DNA of 64,000 nt from Podospora pseudoanserina (taxonomy: Eukaryota; Ascomycota; Sordariomycetes; Sordariales; Podosporaceae). Where the stretch lies: NCBI RefSeq assembly GCF_035222485.1, contig NC_085920.1, forward strand, positions 930,001 to 994,000, written 5' to 3'. Both the position numbers and the translations under genes were made by a program. A model generated the notes under the pieces. That model saw only the letters and a program-made list of their open reading frames with translations, was not told where the DNA came from and made no database searches. The first letter of the stretch is position 1. Every line of letters begins with the position of its first letter. Shown in pieces: positions 33,681 to 47,476 of the stretch.

Positions 33681-35903
33681 TTTACTCTCAACACGCTCTT
33701 TTTTTCCTACATCATTTTAATATCCTGGTCTCTTTTTTTTACGAGTTTTTTCATCATGATGATGCAGCAAGCAAAAAAAGCATGGAGTTTTAACGCGGGG
33801 AAACTTTTGCATCTTTCTTTTCATCAACAATGGCAATGGCAGGTGGGTGGGCAAATTTGACACAACCTTTACGGGAGGATTGGAAATCATATTTTAGCGG
33901 TCTTTTAAAGAGTGATGGAGGGTTTTGGGAAAGAAATACCAAAAAGAAAAGTTACACACATCTTTTTCGCCTCACACACATGACATGTTTGTGATATGCT
34001 CAGTCCTTTTGTTTCCCGACCAGCTCAGAGACACAACTTCACAGAGACACAACTTGAGGACCCCCAGCCAAGACGGAGACGGGAAGGGGTTCTGAGTATG
34101 CTGGACGAAAGGAATGAATGGGGAAAAGATTGATAATCCTAATTCCGAGAGGTGGGATGGGATGGGGGAGGACAAGATTCGGTATGGACCAGGGGGTTGA
34201 AGGAGAGGGGAAGCCAAAAGGAGGGAGGGATTTTTTTCTTGGCAAGATCTTATGCATGATGCATCTTTAGGGCGGGGATATGAGAGCGAAGGGGGGGGGG
34301 ATTACTGGTTACTTGCTGGTCAAGAGGTGCAGTAGTGTCAGGTATGGGTGGATAGTATCAAGCTTTTTTGTTGCTTTTTTGTGTTGTGCTGATGGTGGCT
34401 GACTGGTGGTGGTGATGATGGTGCCCAAAGAGGAGGGGAGAGGATGAGGAGGAGGGGGGGGTTTGTTGATGTTGATGCTGGCAACATGTAAGCAACAGAT
34501 ATCCTCCCGAAAAGGCCGGATTGGTTGGTTGGTTGGTTAGTTCTCTATCTCTCTCTTTCGGACAGGATTTCTTTTTTCTGTTGAGAGAGGGTCGGATATG
34601 TCGGGGAGTTTAGGTCGTAAATCCGCCCATAGGTAAGGTACATAGCCTTTGAGATGGGGAGATGGGGGATGTGATGTGTTGTCTTCTTGGCTTCGACTCT
34701 TTCTCTCACTTCCGGTGTTTCCATTCCCCGAACATCCCGCGCAGCGCAAAATGCGGAGGAGAAGTTGTTGGAAAGGTAGCCTTATTACCCCCGCCTCTAG
34801 CTGTCCCTCGAAAACAGTGGAAGCGAGCGGGTTGACAAGAGCTCGCTATGCTACTTTGGCTCGTTTAACTGAGGCACTATTACTTGATGGTTTCTTGGTG
34901 TTGTTTTTTCCGGGGTATGGGGGTATGGGGGTTGGTTTGGGATTCGCGCCGCAGAGTACTAAGAGAGCGGCGTGGGGGTACAAAACCTGGATGATATGAT
35001 GATGGCGGATGTGCCATCGGGGTGTTGGTGAAATGTTGCCGAATGAAGAGAGCATCAGCCAAGAAATCAAACGGAGTTGTCTCTCCGAATTGTCTTTTGT
35101 TTCTTATGATCGATATGAATCTCAGGGGGGAAAAAGGGAGAGGGAGGGTCAGAAGAAGCTCTTTGAGGTATGTAGTGTTATGCAAGCCAAGACGGCAGGT
35201 GGCAGATCGCTACATGGCACTTGGCAAACCTGAAGAGAAAGGCCGAATTGTGTGTGTGCGTGTGTGTGTGTAGAAGAGGGGATTCTGAGAGATTGTCAAA
35301 GTTGCAATTATATGAAGAAGGGGGAGATTCTCATTAACCGCCCAAAGACCCATTCTCGTCAGATTAATGCTGGTCTTGGCGAGGGGCTCGCAAGTGTCGG
35401 GTTGACTATAAGTACTGTGCAGACTGAAGGTAATGGTGTGGTGGAGCGAAGACGTGGTGAAGAAAAGGCAATAATTGCCACATATTGCTTATCTATGAGA
35501 TATGCTGTGGTGCCCATGTGAGCATGCTTCAGGTTGTGTCCCCGTCTCACGGGCTGCACTTATCCATAGGACCCCTCCGCAATGACCGTCATCTTGTGCT
35601 TGGATTGTGCCACTGTATGGTGACTGCCTGACTCGGGATGACGAGCACGTTGATCAGGGGAGGCGGCTGATGTCAGGAAACCACATGATTGTTTTTCTCA
35701 ACTACACAAAAATATGAACAGATACCCATCACAACCACCCCTGGGATTTCTCACCAATCTCAGATCCCTTCTTTCTCGGCGGCGCTCGGCAGATCTTGAT
35801 CAACGGCACTGGCCCGTCTTGGCGAAAGCACACAACTCTTGGCAGCCCGGGAATGTCTTCTGTTTTCTCAGCGAACGCCGAAGTTTATCACGGTCTCCGA
35901 CAC
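33681..35903. other. Intergenic spacer, low-complexity 3' region
   Basis: About 2.2 kb with no supportable gene. It holds T-rich and polypurine tracts, a (GGTT)n patch near 34522-34540 and a (GT)n run near 35250-35271. Frames here use non-ATG starts or lack motifs. Probably the long 3' UTR of the 33339 gene plus promoterless spacer. Confidence 0.5.
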
Positions 35904-36938
35904 TCAGGAGAAGGGGTCTGGGGCCTCGACCTTCTTGATCCTGAACTGAGCCGAGTCGATGCCGCATTCTTGAATCAGCCTCGGAATGTTGACCTCTGCC
36001 CAGAATTTCTTGTCGAAGCTGTCAAATCGGCGTCGGCAGCAAGTTTCGCCAGGTAAGTGCTTCAAGAAGCACATCGGAGGTTTATCGTCAGACTTCTCGC
36101 CTGAGCCGACTTCGGGAGCGTGGCACTGGCACCAGAAAGAAGGGCTGTCCGATTTGCGTACTCTCATCGATGCCTTCTCCAGGTAGGGGTCCGACAAAAC
36201 CACCAGCAGCGCTTTCATCACCGGGTTGTGCCTCAAAGACATCGTCGTACGCATAGCGTCTTGTGGTGGTGCAAATAAGCCATAGTGTGGTGAAGCGCGA
36301 CGGACAAGGCCTTCGTTGCCCAAGGGGACTTCGACCTCGAGGCGGCGAAGCCTTCCGTTAAGTATCATATAGCCCAGCGCAGGTATCAACTTGTTTTCCA
36401 GGTAGGCACCTCCGAACCGGTCAATACGAACGAGGACATGCCGCAAGCTCAGCCTTGGGCCTTCGACTGACCCAAGATTGCCGTCATTCTGCGTCTCGGA
36501 GCTCCTCAGCAGCAACCTATCGACTTTCCCTGTCTTCATGAGGACCTTCCGGATGCCATGTTGGTCGGCCTTTAGTGTTTTCGACCGTTGGTTCGCCAAG
36601 CGAAGATGAAACATATTCCTGCCGTAGTATATCCCGCTCGCAATTCTATACAATTCCGTACACGTGAGCATCATGTTTACAGGCGGGCCTGCCACGAGAG
36701 GTTCGAAAGCAGTAGGGTCATTAAGGAGATCCCGGGCAGTTTGGCCAACGCCTCGAGCGCTGATCACATGGCCGTTGGTGACGTATACGCCCCCCGGATG
36801 GAGGCATACGTGCTCAACTATCTGTTCGCGGATTTCTGGAGGTAGGTCGAAAAAGTAATGAAACTTGTTGTGTGTTATACTCGTCTGCTGTGGATTCGGT
36901 GCGCTGATATCATGGGATTCCATATTCCAAGGCAGCAT
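35904..36938 (-). CDS. F-box-like fungal protein of unknown target (344 aa)
   Basis: One uninterrupted frame with ATG at 36938; a second Met six codons in could also start it. Near the N terminus, FFDLPPEIREQIVEHVCL matches the F-box-like LP-x-E-I-R-x-x-I motif found in many fungal proteins. The remainder has helical and Leu-rich stretches (LLLRSSE, LRRLEVEVPLG) and a Cys-rich patch (FWCQCHAP, then CCRRRF). Such proteins may recruit substrates to SCF ubiquitin ligases, but many lineage-specific copies are uncharacterised. It sits beside the repeat-like, partly decayed stretch at 37-38.7 kb. Confidence 0.65.
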   Translation of the reverse strand: MLPWNMESHDISAPNPQQTSITHNKFHYFFDLPPEIREQIVEHVCLHPGGVYVTNGHVISARGVGQTARDLLNDPTAFEPLVAGPPVNMMLTCTELYRIASGIYYGRNMFHLRLANQRSKTLKADQHGIRKVLMKTGKVDRLLLRSSETQNDGNLGSVEGPRLSLRHVLVRIDRFGGAYLENKLIPALGYMILNGRLRRLEVEVPLGNEGLVRRASPHYGLFAPPQDAMRTTMSLRHNPVMKALLVVLSDPYLEKASMRVRKSDSPSFWCQCHAPEVGSGEKSDDKPPMCFLKHLPGETCCRRRFDSFDKKFWAEVNIPRLIQECGIDSAQFRIKKVEAPDPFS

Positions 36939-36990
36939 AGACTCGTCGTGTCCCAGAGAGAGCGACTAAACACCATAAAGTAGACTTCGG

Positions 36991-37644
36991 TTAGACATCA
37001 AGAGATATTGTGACAATGAAGACGATGTGTTGAGTGAGCAAACTGAAGGTAATGATAGGAAGGAACCAGTATTCCAATGTGCGGGGGAGAATGGAAGTCC
37101 ACGAAGCTTGGGGCGGGGTCGAGGTAACAGACTCCACCGCAGATTGGTTGGCGCTGGGATACTGCTGAGCCTCAACGTTGGGCTTCCTCCCCCACAGTGA
37201 CCAGGCACCCTGAACCTTCAAAGGTAACTCATCAAACTGGAGCCAGTATTTAAAAGCACTCTCGATGTGGGCTGGAGTAATCTTGCTCTTGCCAGCTATA
37301 CCGGCATTCTATCCAGCAGAAAGAGGGGGGTCGGCACTCTTTAGAATAGAGTGGATTACTGCCAATGGGATAGTGTAAGTGATGGCTTGAGAAAAGGACT
37401 GATCAGCGAGTCTCTTCAGTTCCAAAGAAGCCACCAGAAGTGTCGAGGAGACAGGCTTTGGTAATTTACACCGTAACGATACGTTACTTAGAATCTTACT
37501 TAAGCCACAGATCAGCCTGGCAGCACGTGAATTGTAGTCGAAGCCGTCGGCTACAATTAAGGGAGCCCTCCAAGATCGAAAGATTGGATCTCGAAGATTT
37601 GGCGGATAGTTATGCATACCCTCCCAGCATAACTGACATATCAT
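36991..37644 (-). other. Unidentified coding-like stretch with in-frame stop or unrecognised intron
   Basis: Two coding-like parts are in the same phase on the minus strand, separated by one TAG (37309-37311). Upstream part: up to SILKSADPPLSAG. Downstream part: NAGIAGKSKITPAHIES, KYWLQFDELPLKVQGAW, then a C-terminal hydrophobic helix (WFLPIITFSLLTQHIVFIV) ending at TAG/TAA near 36991. The stop could be a mutation (CAG to TAG), or a 51-nt in-frame intron (37309-37359, donor GTAATC, acceptor GATAG after a pyrimidine run) could remove it. No family recognised. The start is not settled; the ATG at 37644 is one option. Confidence 0.3.
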
Positions 37645-37699
37645 TCCAGAGGTGAGGCCAGCGGTGCCGCCCTCAACATTCTAAAAGGTCTGTCTAATG

Positions 37700-38720
37700 C
37701 TTGTCAGAAAATGAGGAAAGTTCAAGTAACACAGAGCCAACATATCGCAGTGAACTCAAGCCGGCATAGGATGCTTCAATACCTCTTCCAGACTACCAGA
37801 TGTGGAAAAGGGAAGGCGTGGGACACATACTGAAGGACAAGTGATGAGCTTGATCTCCATGAATGGAGTCATTGCTTAGAAGACTATATGCATGCTCATC
37901 GTATCGCCATGCCTTCATCATATCCATCAGCGCATCAGACTATCTCCCCTACACATGCCAGGGAGCAAAAGGACACGATCCTTCCGGAACAAGGCATGAC
38001 TAGACCGACTTGATGTCTTCCAAGTCTAACAGTAGGCCCTCACGCTATCTTTGAACACCTCAAAACAATCATCAGACACCTACCAAGACATAACAAAGGC
38101 CTATTTGAAATACTTCTACACAAATTCATATTCAAAATACACATGCAAATGATACTATCACGCCTCTTAGCTATCTTTCAATGCGTATCAACTATCTTCG
38201 GACGTGTGTTGAATATATTCTAATGCGTATTAAGTGATAATACAGGCATTTTAAACATCCTGATATATGTTCTGGGAACAGGCCAATGCCTATAGAAGAT
38301 AGTGGTAGGCCTGTTAAAGAGAGTGGAACTCCTATGGAAAAGACAAGAAGACATATTTTTATGCAATGAATGTGTTTGGAATTTTTGAGAAGGCATATAG
38401 ACTGACAGCTGAGGCCTGTTTGACATCTCTGTAGGCCTCAAAAGCATCCATATGGGGCTATGATAGTTGTTCACAGGCTTCTTGATAGGAACTGGAGGTA
38501 TTGTTTGTATCTGCCAAGCTGTCTTGGGGATGTAAACAGACGTCTGGTCTATCATTATACGCCTGTGAGACATGACAATAGGCATAGCAAACATCAAAAG
38601 TATAGAACAAGGAAAGTATCAGCCGGGGGCAAGAGTCATTCTTCAACAATGCGAACATATCAAAACACGAAGCAGCAGCCAAAAAGACAGCTCAACATGG
38701 GTCAACAAACAAATCAAACA
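37700..38720. repeat. AT-rich, degenerate repeat-like patch
   Basis: Clearly more AT-rich than the neighbouring genes, with recurring but irregular motifs: AGGCCT followed by T/A-rich bases (near 38097, 38309, 38411 and 38434), and CTATCTT(T/C) with ATGCGTAT blocks near 38040-38230. It looks like an old, mutated tandem or element-derived repeat, possibly affected by repeat-induced point mutation. No coding capacity recognised. Confidence 0.35.
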
Positions 38721-39095
38721 TTTGGTCATCACTATACTTTTTGGTGAACCTCCCTAGTCTACATGCATGGCGCCAAAGAGATTCGGGTCGTAAGAAGAAA
38801 ATAAAAAGAGGAAAACACCCCAATCGTTGCAATCTTTGACATCCTCTTTTTGCCTAAGACGATGGCTCCGCAGCGAAATGCAATTCGAAGCCTGGATCCC
38901 TCTAACTTTTTTGTGTCCCGCTCCGCGAAACAGCATGGAAAGACGCCTCCCGTCATACCGAAAGGGCCCTAAAACGGCGGGCCCCGCTTGATGATCCAGA
39001 CCGTGGCTTCATATCCCGTCCCAAATGCGCCCGAAAACCTAGGTGAAAAGGCCCACCAAACAACCGCTCACTCGTTAAAGCGAAGAAATGACAAT

Positions 39096-41334
<2,239 letters not shown>

Positions 41335-42077
41335 TGTGAAGGATGTGTGGTTGATGAAGGGAAGTTTGTGAGGGAGAGCTGAATCTGGCGCAAAGAAGGA
41401 AACCCGATTGCAGCGTGGGGCAGGCGGGAGGGTTCTTAAATTTTCACAGATTTTTCGGTTGCGTTGAACTTTTTTTTCGTTCCCGCCAAGCCACGCCTCA
41501 AGCCCCACCCCCTTCCCACATCCAGTTAGAGAAGTGAGGGGCCAACCTGGGAGATAAGCTTATCAGCCCCACCTCGTGACGAAACACGTGACAGGAGTGG
41601 TTGCGGAGGTGGGAGGACCCTGGCCAACGGGGGCGCTAAACTGACAAGAGGGTGGGTGGTTTTGGGCGAGCGCCCGCCCGCCGCCCTCCAACACTGATGA
41701 ATTTGCGACTGACGATTTAACAAACCTCTTCGAACCACGACGCCACTACCGCACACACCCTGACCTTTGCCTGGAGCAAAGTCAAGCTTTCCTTCCTCAC
41801 CTGCCATTAGAAAGAGCTACCTGCACCTGCCCCCAGCGGTTAATTGAGCTTTTTTCCCACCACCCAAACCGACAGGAGAACCCGAGTCGCATCTCTGCGA
41901 ATCCCTCCCACTCAAAAAACCCAACGCCAAAAACGAGCGAACTGCGGGACGCAATCTTTGTTGCCCTGTGGACCCCTCTACCCAACTCCAAACCTCACCT
42001 CCCCATTTCCCGACACGGCAGTGTTTCGCATTCGACAAGTCGCCGCTCCACACACACACACACACACAAACCTCACC
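41335..42077. promoter_or_regulatory. Divergent promoter SSB / eIF4E
   Basis: 743 bp between two start codons that point away from each other. Both flanking leaders are pyrimidine-rich in their own sense. A frame running from 41844 into the eIF4E start is just the open leader. A CA microsatellite sits directly before the eIF4E ATG. Confidence 0.6.
42049..42068 (+). repeat. (CA)10 microsatellite in the eIF4E 5' leader
   Basis: About ten CA units end nine bases before the eIF4E ATG at 42078, so they are within the 5' UTR. Confidence 0.9.
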
Positions 42078-42965
42078 ATGTCCGACCAGGTCGATCTTAC
42101 CACCATCCCCATCTCCCCCGATGGAGGTAACAAGCCCGAGGGCGCCTCCTCCGAGGACAACGACAAGACCGTCACCGTTTTCCACGACAAGGACAACTTC
42201 AATGTCAAGCATCCCCTTTCCAACAGGTGGACACTCTGGTTCACCAAGCCTGCCAGCGGAAAGGTTGGTATCTCTTTGGGTGCCCCGCACCTGCACGAAC
42301 AGTCTCGGCTCGGCTACTAACCGGACGATTCAGGGCGACAACTGGAACGATTTGCTCAAGGAAGTGATTACCTTTGAGTCTGTTGAAGAGTTTTGGGGTG
42401 TCTACGTATGTTGATAGGATCCTGTGACCCTGTGTTCCTGATTTAGTATACGTGACTGATTGTTGTTCCTCTACAGAACAACATCGCTCCTGTTTCCGAG
42501 CTTGCGCTCAAGTCTGATTACCACCTCTTCAAGGAGGGTGTGCGACCCGAGTGGGAGGACCCCCAGAACAAGCATGGTGGCAAGTGGTCGTACCAGTTCA
42601 AGGAGAAGAGAAACATCAGCATCGACGACCTTTGGCTGCACACCATGCTCGCCGCCATTGGCGAGACCCTGGAGAACGAGGAGGACGGCGAGGTCATGGG
42701 CGTTGTTGTCAACGTGCGCAAGGCCTTCTTCAGAATCGGTGTCTGGACCCGCACCACCGGGAGACACGTGCCGGGCCGTGGTGACGGTGACGTTGCCGGC
42801 GGCAAGGGCCGCTCCCCTGAGAAGGGCAAAGAGATTCTGATGACGATTGGCAAGCGGTTCAAGGAGGTCCTCAGACTGCCTGCCACCGAGCAGCTCGAAT
42901 TCTCTGGTCACACCGACAGTGCTCACAGTGGTAGCACTCGTGCCAAGGCGAAGTTCGTGGTGTAA
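42078..42965 (+). CDS. eIF4E, mRNA cap-binding translation initiation factor
   Basis: Binds the 7-methylguanosine cap and eIF4G to start translation. Exons are 42078-42263, 42334-42405 and 42477-42965, giving 248 residues. Introns are 70 and 71 nt. The cap-sandwich tryptophans are W66 (DNWNDLL) and W112, followed by E113 (VRPEWEDP). W83 in FESVEEFWGVY belongs to the eIF4G/4E-BP surface. The acidic, disordered N terminus (MSDQVDLTTIPISPDGG) and a Gly/Lys-rich insert after TRTTGR are typical of fungal forms. Starts divergently from SSB, another translation factor. Confidence 0.96.
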
Positions 42966-43919
42966 GTTTTTTGAGATGGTTAATTGCTAGAATATGTTTA
43001 AGCATGCATACCCCCTGATATTGGCTCTCTTATCCGAGAGCATATCATATCAGCCTGGCTTTATTGGCAGGATCGGGATAAGAAATAGACACGATGAGAC
43101 GACAAATGGGCGGATCTCTTTCATTCCTTTGCGAAAAGTTGGTCATTTCATTTTATGTCGAGGGTGCACGGGGGGAACGGCTCTCAGGACTGCTCATGGT
43201 TTATTCAATACTAGGACGTTATCTGCGATTTTGCAAGGCGTTTTCACAGTCGGGGGTCAATATATGTTAGCTTTTATAGTCAATATCATGCAATCTTGCT
43301 GCTATTGCTGCTCATTTTGCGTAGCCGCAACCGGTGATGGCAAAGAGATGGAGTGGTGACAACAATGCCTTGTTTGAGTGAGGTTGAAATTCGTGGAAAA
43401 ACAAGCCGAGATGTAACACCAATCGAGATGAACTGTATAATGGAGATGGGATAGAGTCTTCGACTTGTTTTAAGACTATTGCCTCTTGTTCAGGCTCATA
43501 TCCGGGCGTATAGATCTTACTTGTCGGGTTCTAGGTCTCTAAGGTTTGTCTATGGCTGATAGAGAACAGTATTCCCCACAGGGTGTCCGTTCCAGTGAAA
43601 TTGATGCTCGAGAGCTTCTGAGACATATCTAGATGCTATCTCGAGTGTTTTAAGGACTTTACTTGAACATAAATGCCGAGGTAAGTTTTGTATATGCTCT
43701 CAACGATTGGAAGCATATGAAAAGAAAGACACGATGGGTCAATTCAATTGTGCCTCCTCACTCTATTACATCCCAGACCAAACAATGCGATTATTTGATC
43801 AGAAAACTCCCAGCATCATGCACACTCATCATTAGTACTAGCCTTCTAAACCCCCAAAGAATCTATACCATAGGAGAGTCTAATTCTATCATTTTCTTTC
43901 TCTCTTGCCCCTTTCTATC
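42966..43919. other. Convergent 3' region of eIF4E and the acyl-CoA synthetase
   Basis: 954 bp between two genes that end toward each other; AT-rich, no gene seen. It presumably contains both 3' UTRs and poly(A) sites. Confidence 0.6.
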
Positions 43920-45896
43920 TTACATCTCATCCCCACTAAACTCCTCCCTAAAAACCTCCTTCACCAGCACCTTCTTATTAATCTTCCCCATCGCATTCCT
44001 CGGAATATGATCCACCACCCTCAGCACCTGTGGGATCTTATACCCCGCCAACCTCTCCTTCAACGCCCTCCTCATCTCCAACGGCGACCACTTCCCCTCC
44101 TTGCAATGCTCCCTATCCAAAATCACCACCGCGCCCACCTTCTGCCCCCACTTCCCACTCGGCACCGCCAGCACCGCAACCTCGGCCACCTGAGGCAGAG
44201 ACAACATCTCCCTTTCCACTTCCAACGCTGAAACCTTCTCCCCCCCCGACTTGATAATATCAGCCGACTTCCTCCCCAGAATAAAATACATATCCCCCCT
44301 CGCCCACTCCCGTTGAGTCTTCATCTCGCTCCTCCCCGCCTTTTCCGGACCAGGTCTCCTGACGGCAACATCCCCAGTCTTGAACCACGACCCCCTCCCG
44401 TCTTTCCCTTCCACAAACTCCTTCTTCGTAGCCTCTTCGTTACGCCAGTACTCTGCAAAAATCGTCGGCCCCCGAAGCTGAATCTCCCCCACCCTCTCCC
44501 TTCCCGTCTCGAGGTCCTTTTCCTGCCCCTTTTCAATGACTTGATGCGTGTCAACATCTACCAATCTTGCTTCTACCCCGGGTAAAGGCCACCCGACGGA
44601 GCCATCCACCCGGTCGTTCGGATCGAGGCCGCAAGAGAGCGCCATGCCTACTTCTGTCATGCCGAAGCGTTCGAGCAAAATGTTCCCCTTGCTCAAGTCC
44701 GCCCAGGCACGCTTGATGGGGGTGGGCAGGGCGGCGGAACCGGAGATTGTCAGGCGGAGGTGGGCAGGGGAGATGGCTTCCCTGGCGGGTTCTTGGAGGT
44801 CTTCAGGGAGGGTTTTGAAGCTGGATAGGAGCCGGGAATAAATCGTTGGGACGGCGGTCAAGAATGTGATTTTGGGTTGGTCAGGGGGGTGGTGGTGAAG
44901 GGGGCGGCCAGACGTTTCCATACTGCGTCTGCGTTGAAGGGGTAGAGGAATTCGATGGAGCTGCCTGTGAAGAGGGGGGTGAAGATGGCGTTGATGGTGC
45001 CGTGGATGTGGTGGAGGGGGAGGAGGTGCAGCAGGTGGTCGGAGGGGGCGTATTCCCAGGCTTGGATCAGGGAGCGGGCTTGGGCTGTCATGGCGGCTTG
45101 GGGGATGAGGACGCCTTTCTAGTAGGGGGGGAAGGGAGTTAGAAGCTTGCGTGGGTGTGTAACTTATCTGGGTTTTGACTTACAGGTCGGTTGGTGGTAC
45201 CAGAGGTGTACAGCATCATACCGGCGGAACCGGGGCTAGACTTGTCGAGTGTGACCTTTTCGTGGGGGCCTCCACCTTGGAGCTTGTCGAGCTGGAGGAA
45301 GGTTGGTTGGACATCCAGCTCTGTCTTGAGAACTTCTTGAGCTTTGGAGGCAAATTTGCCGGTGGCTAACAACATCAATGCCTCGCTGTGGTTCAAGATG
45401 TACTGAAGCTCCGAGGCTGGAAAGGCCGGAGACATGGGCACAGCAATGGACTTGGCCCCGAGGATGGCCAGGAGAGTCACTTGGACAACAGAATCAGCCT
45501 CATGAATTTGCCGGTGGGTTGGAAACGTGAAATTGGCTTACCCACATAGTCGTAGCTGTTCTCGGCCAAGAAAGCAATACGCTCACCATCCAGATCCTCC
45601 CTCCCGGCGCTCTCATAGAGACGATCCCTGGCCTTGGCTACATCCCCCAACAGCTCACCGTACTGAAAGCGCCGGCCGCTCTTGGAGTGAATAACCACAG
45701 TTGACTCCGGGTCATGCTTGGAGATTGCCTCGAAAACGGGCAGCTTGGGCAGCGTCGAAACCATCCTGAAACCTGTAAAAGAAGACGACGACGACGATGA
45801 TGATATCCTGAAACGGTGTAGTAAAGATGAAGTAGAGACGGGAGCAGGTATTATTCGAACACCAGAGCTCCTGCCGAGTGCGCGGGCAAGGAACAT
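43920..45896 (-). CDS. ACSF3/malonyl-CoA synthetase-like AMP-binding enzyme, with a 1-nt frameshift
   Basis: Adenylate-forming ligase of the ACSF3/MatB type, expected to make malonyl-CoA (or another short acyl-CoA), often in mitochondria. Minus-strand exons are 45542-45896, 45184-45479 and 43920-45118; introns are 62 and 65 nt. The core motifs are present: YTSGTTNRPKGV (P-loop), LERFGMTEVGMALS, WFKTGDVAV, GRKSADIIKSGGEKVSALEV and PRNAMGKINKK with the catalytic Lys. Between AVWKRLAAPF and PKITFLTAVPTIYSR the phase changes although no intron can fit; one missing base in or near a six-base G run (plus strand 44884-44889) explains it. Either a real inactivating deletion or a homopolymer sequencing error. 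The first 44 residues are Arg/Ser-rich like a mitochondrial presequence, and a second in-frame ATG at 45764 begins MVSTLPKL. Restored length would be about 616 aa. Confidence 0.85.
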
Positions 45897-46825
45897 AGGA
45901 AAGGAAGAAGAGGGGGGCCGAAGTAGCGGCGGCGGCGCGGGGGAAAAAGGGAGGATCCGGTTTATAAGTTGCCTGCCCGGCCCTGAAACCTGGACTCTGA
46001 ATCTGCGGTTACTAGCTTCGGATAACGCAGGTCGGTGGAATAGGAAGGCAAAGCAGCCAGGGGCTTGGTCCTCACACACCACCACCAACACCACCACTCA
46101 CACAAAAGCACACTACACTGCGGGATGTAGCAACGGCTCGGCTGCCAGGACCGGGAGCTATGCAACAGTTTCCCCAGCGGCTATCCCGTATCAGAGATCG
46201 CCGTATTTTTCTTACAGGGGGCGGTGGCTAAAGTAAGGGTACGCTGAGATACCTAGGTACTGTGTCGGGTGGGTGTGGTGAGATGGAGATTGGAGAGAGG
46301 GAGACGGGGCAACGGCGGTCTGGTCTGAAGCCGAGTCCGGCAGTACGCTTCCTACTTCTTTCTCCGCAGAAATTGTGGAGCAAAAAATGGGAAAGGGCCC
46401 GCGGGGGCACTCGGGATGACGAAAGCTTATGCTTGGGCAAAGTCGAAAGCCTCATCAGGGTCGCCGCACGCAAATAGCCCATTCTTGCGCGGCCCTCTAT
46501 TTCCTCGGTGGAGACCGTGGGGAAACTCCTTTACAGTGCAATAGAGTTGCTTTCCATTGTCTTTGCCGTCCGCTGGAAAACCAGCATCCACCACCCAAAG
46601 CTCATCCCTTGCAGCAGATGGGACAGGGATTAACAGCCTGGGGCCAACTCCCATTGGTCCCCAACACCGGCGAGGGGCTGCCCCACGTTTGTACCGACGA
46701 TTCGATTTCAAGCCTTGGAAATCGACCGACGACAAACACCACACCTCTGATTGGCATTTGGGAAGCCCATCTTGCATATTGTCGTCTTGTTCTCCCCGCA
46801 GAACGGCACGTCCACTTCTCGCTCC
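45897..46825. promoter_or_regulatory. Divergent promoter, acyl-CoA synthetase / BolA
   Basis: 929 bp between divergent start codons. No gene is seen; frames within it, including the one at 46429-47124, overlap the BolA gene in other phases. Confidence 0.55.
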
Positions 46826-47326
46826 ATGTTGCGCCGAGCCGCCTTGAACCACCTGTCGAGAGCCTTTCGCCGGCCGCTTTCCACCATGGCATCATCAGAC
46901 ACTCCCGTCGAGGATGTGATCCGGGAGAAGGTACATACATACCTACATACATTGCTCGTCGCTCTAAATTTGTCTGGCTGGTTGGTAGTGTGCCGAGCTA
47001 TTATGGAACGCTGACTTGCTTGTCTTGTCTACTACAACCAGATCTCCGCTGCTCTCCAGCCCACCACCCTCGAGATTCACAACGATTCCCACCTTCACGC
47101 CCACCACAAGGCCATGGAAGGTAGCACCTCGAGAGAGACTCATTTCAGGGTAATCATCACCTCCGAGGCATTTCGCTCCAAGATGCAGCCCGCCCGCCAC
47201 CGCTTGGTCTACTCGCTGCTCAAGGACGAGATGGCCCGAGAAGGCGGTATCCATGCTCTCCAACTACGGACCATGACGCCTGAAGAGGAGGAGAAACGAC
47301 GTGCTCAGGAGGCTGGAGATCAGTAA
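46826..47326 (+). CDS. BolA-family protein, probably mitochondrial
   Basis: BolA proteins work with monothiol glutaredoxins in iron-sulfur cluster handling. Exons are 46826-46930 and 47042-47326, giving 129 residues; the 111-nt intron has donor GTACAT and acceptor CCAG. The BolA fold is recognisable from ALQPTTLEIHNDSHLHAHH, then ETHFRVIITSEAF, and the invariant His in ARHRLVYSLLKDEM. Residues 1-20 (MLRRAALNHLSRAFRRPL) are an Arg-rich amphipathic presequence; a second in-frame Met at 46886 would give a form without it. The C-terminal tail is Glu/Arg-rich. Divergent from a likely mitochondrial acyl-CoA synthetase. Confidence 0.92.
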
Positions 47327-47476
47327 ACCAGACTTGATTCCAGAAGAGCAAATCGAGAAATGTAAAATAAATACATGATACCCCCTTTACGACCAATTAC
47401 ACGAATGTTGATATGAAAAAGGCTCGCCTGACAGCCGGCTTGGTATCTGATATCTACTCCTACAAAGCGGTCATGC

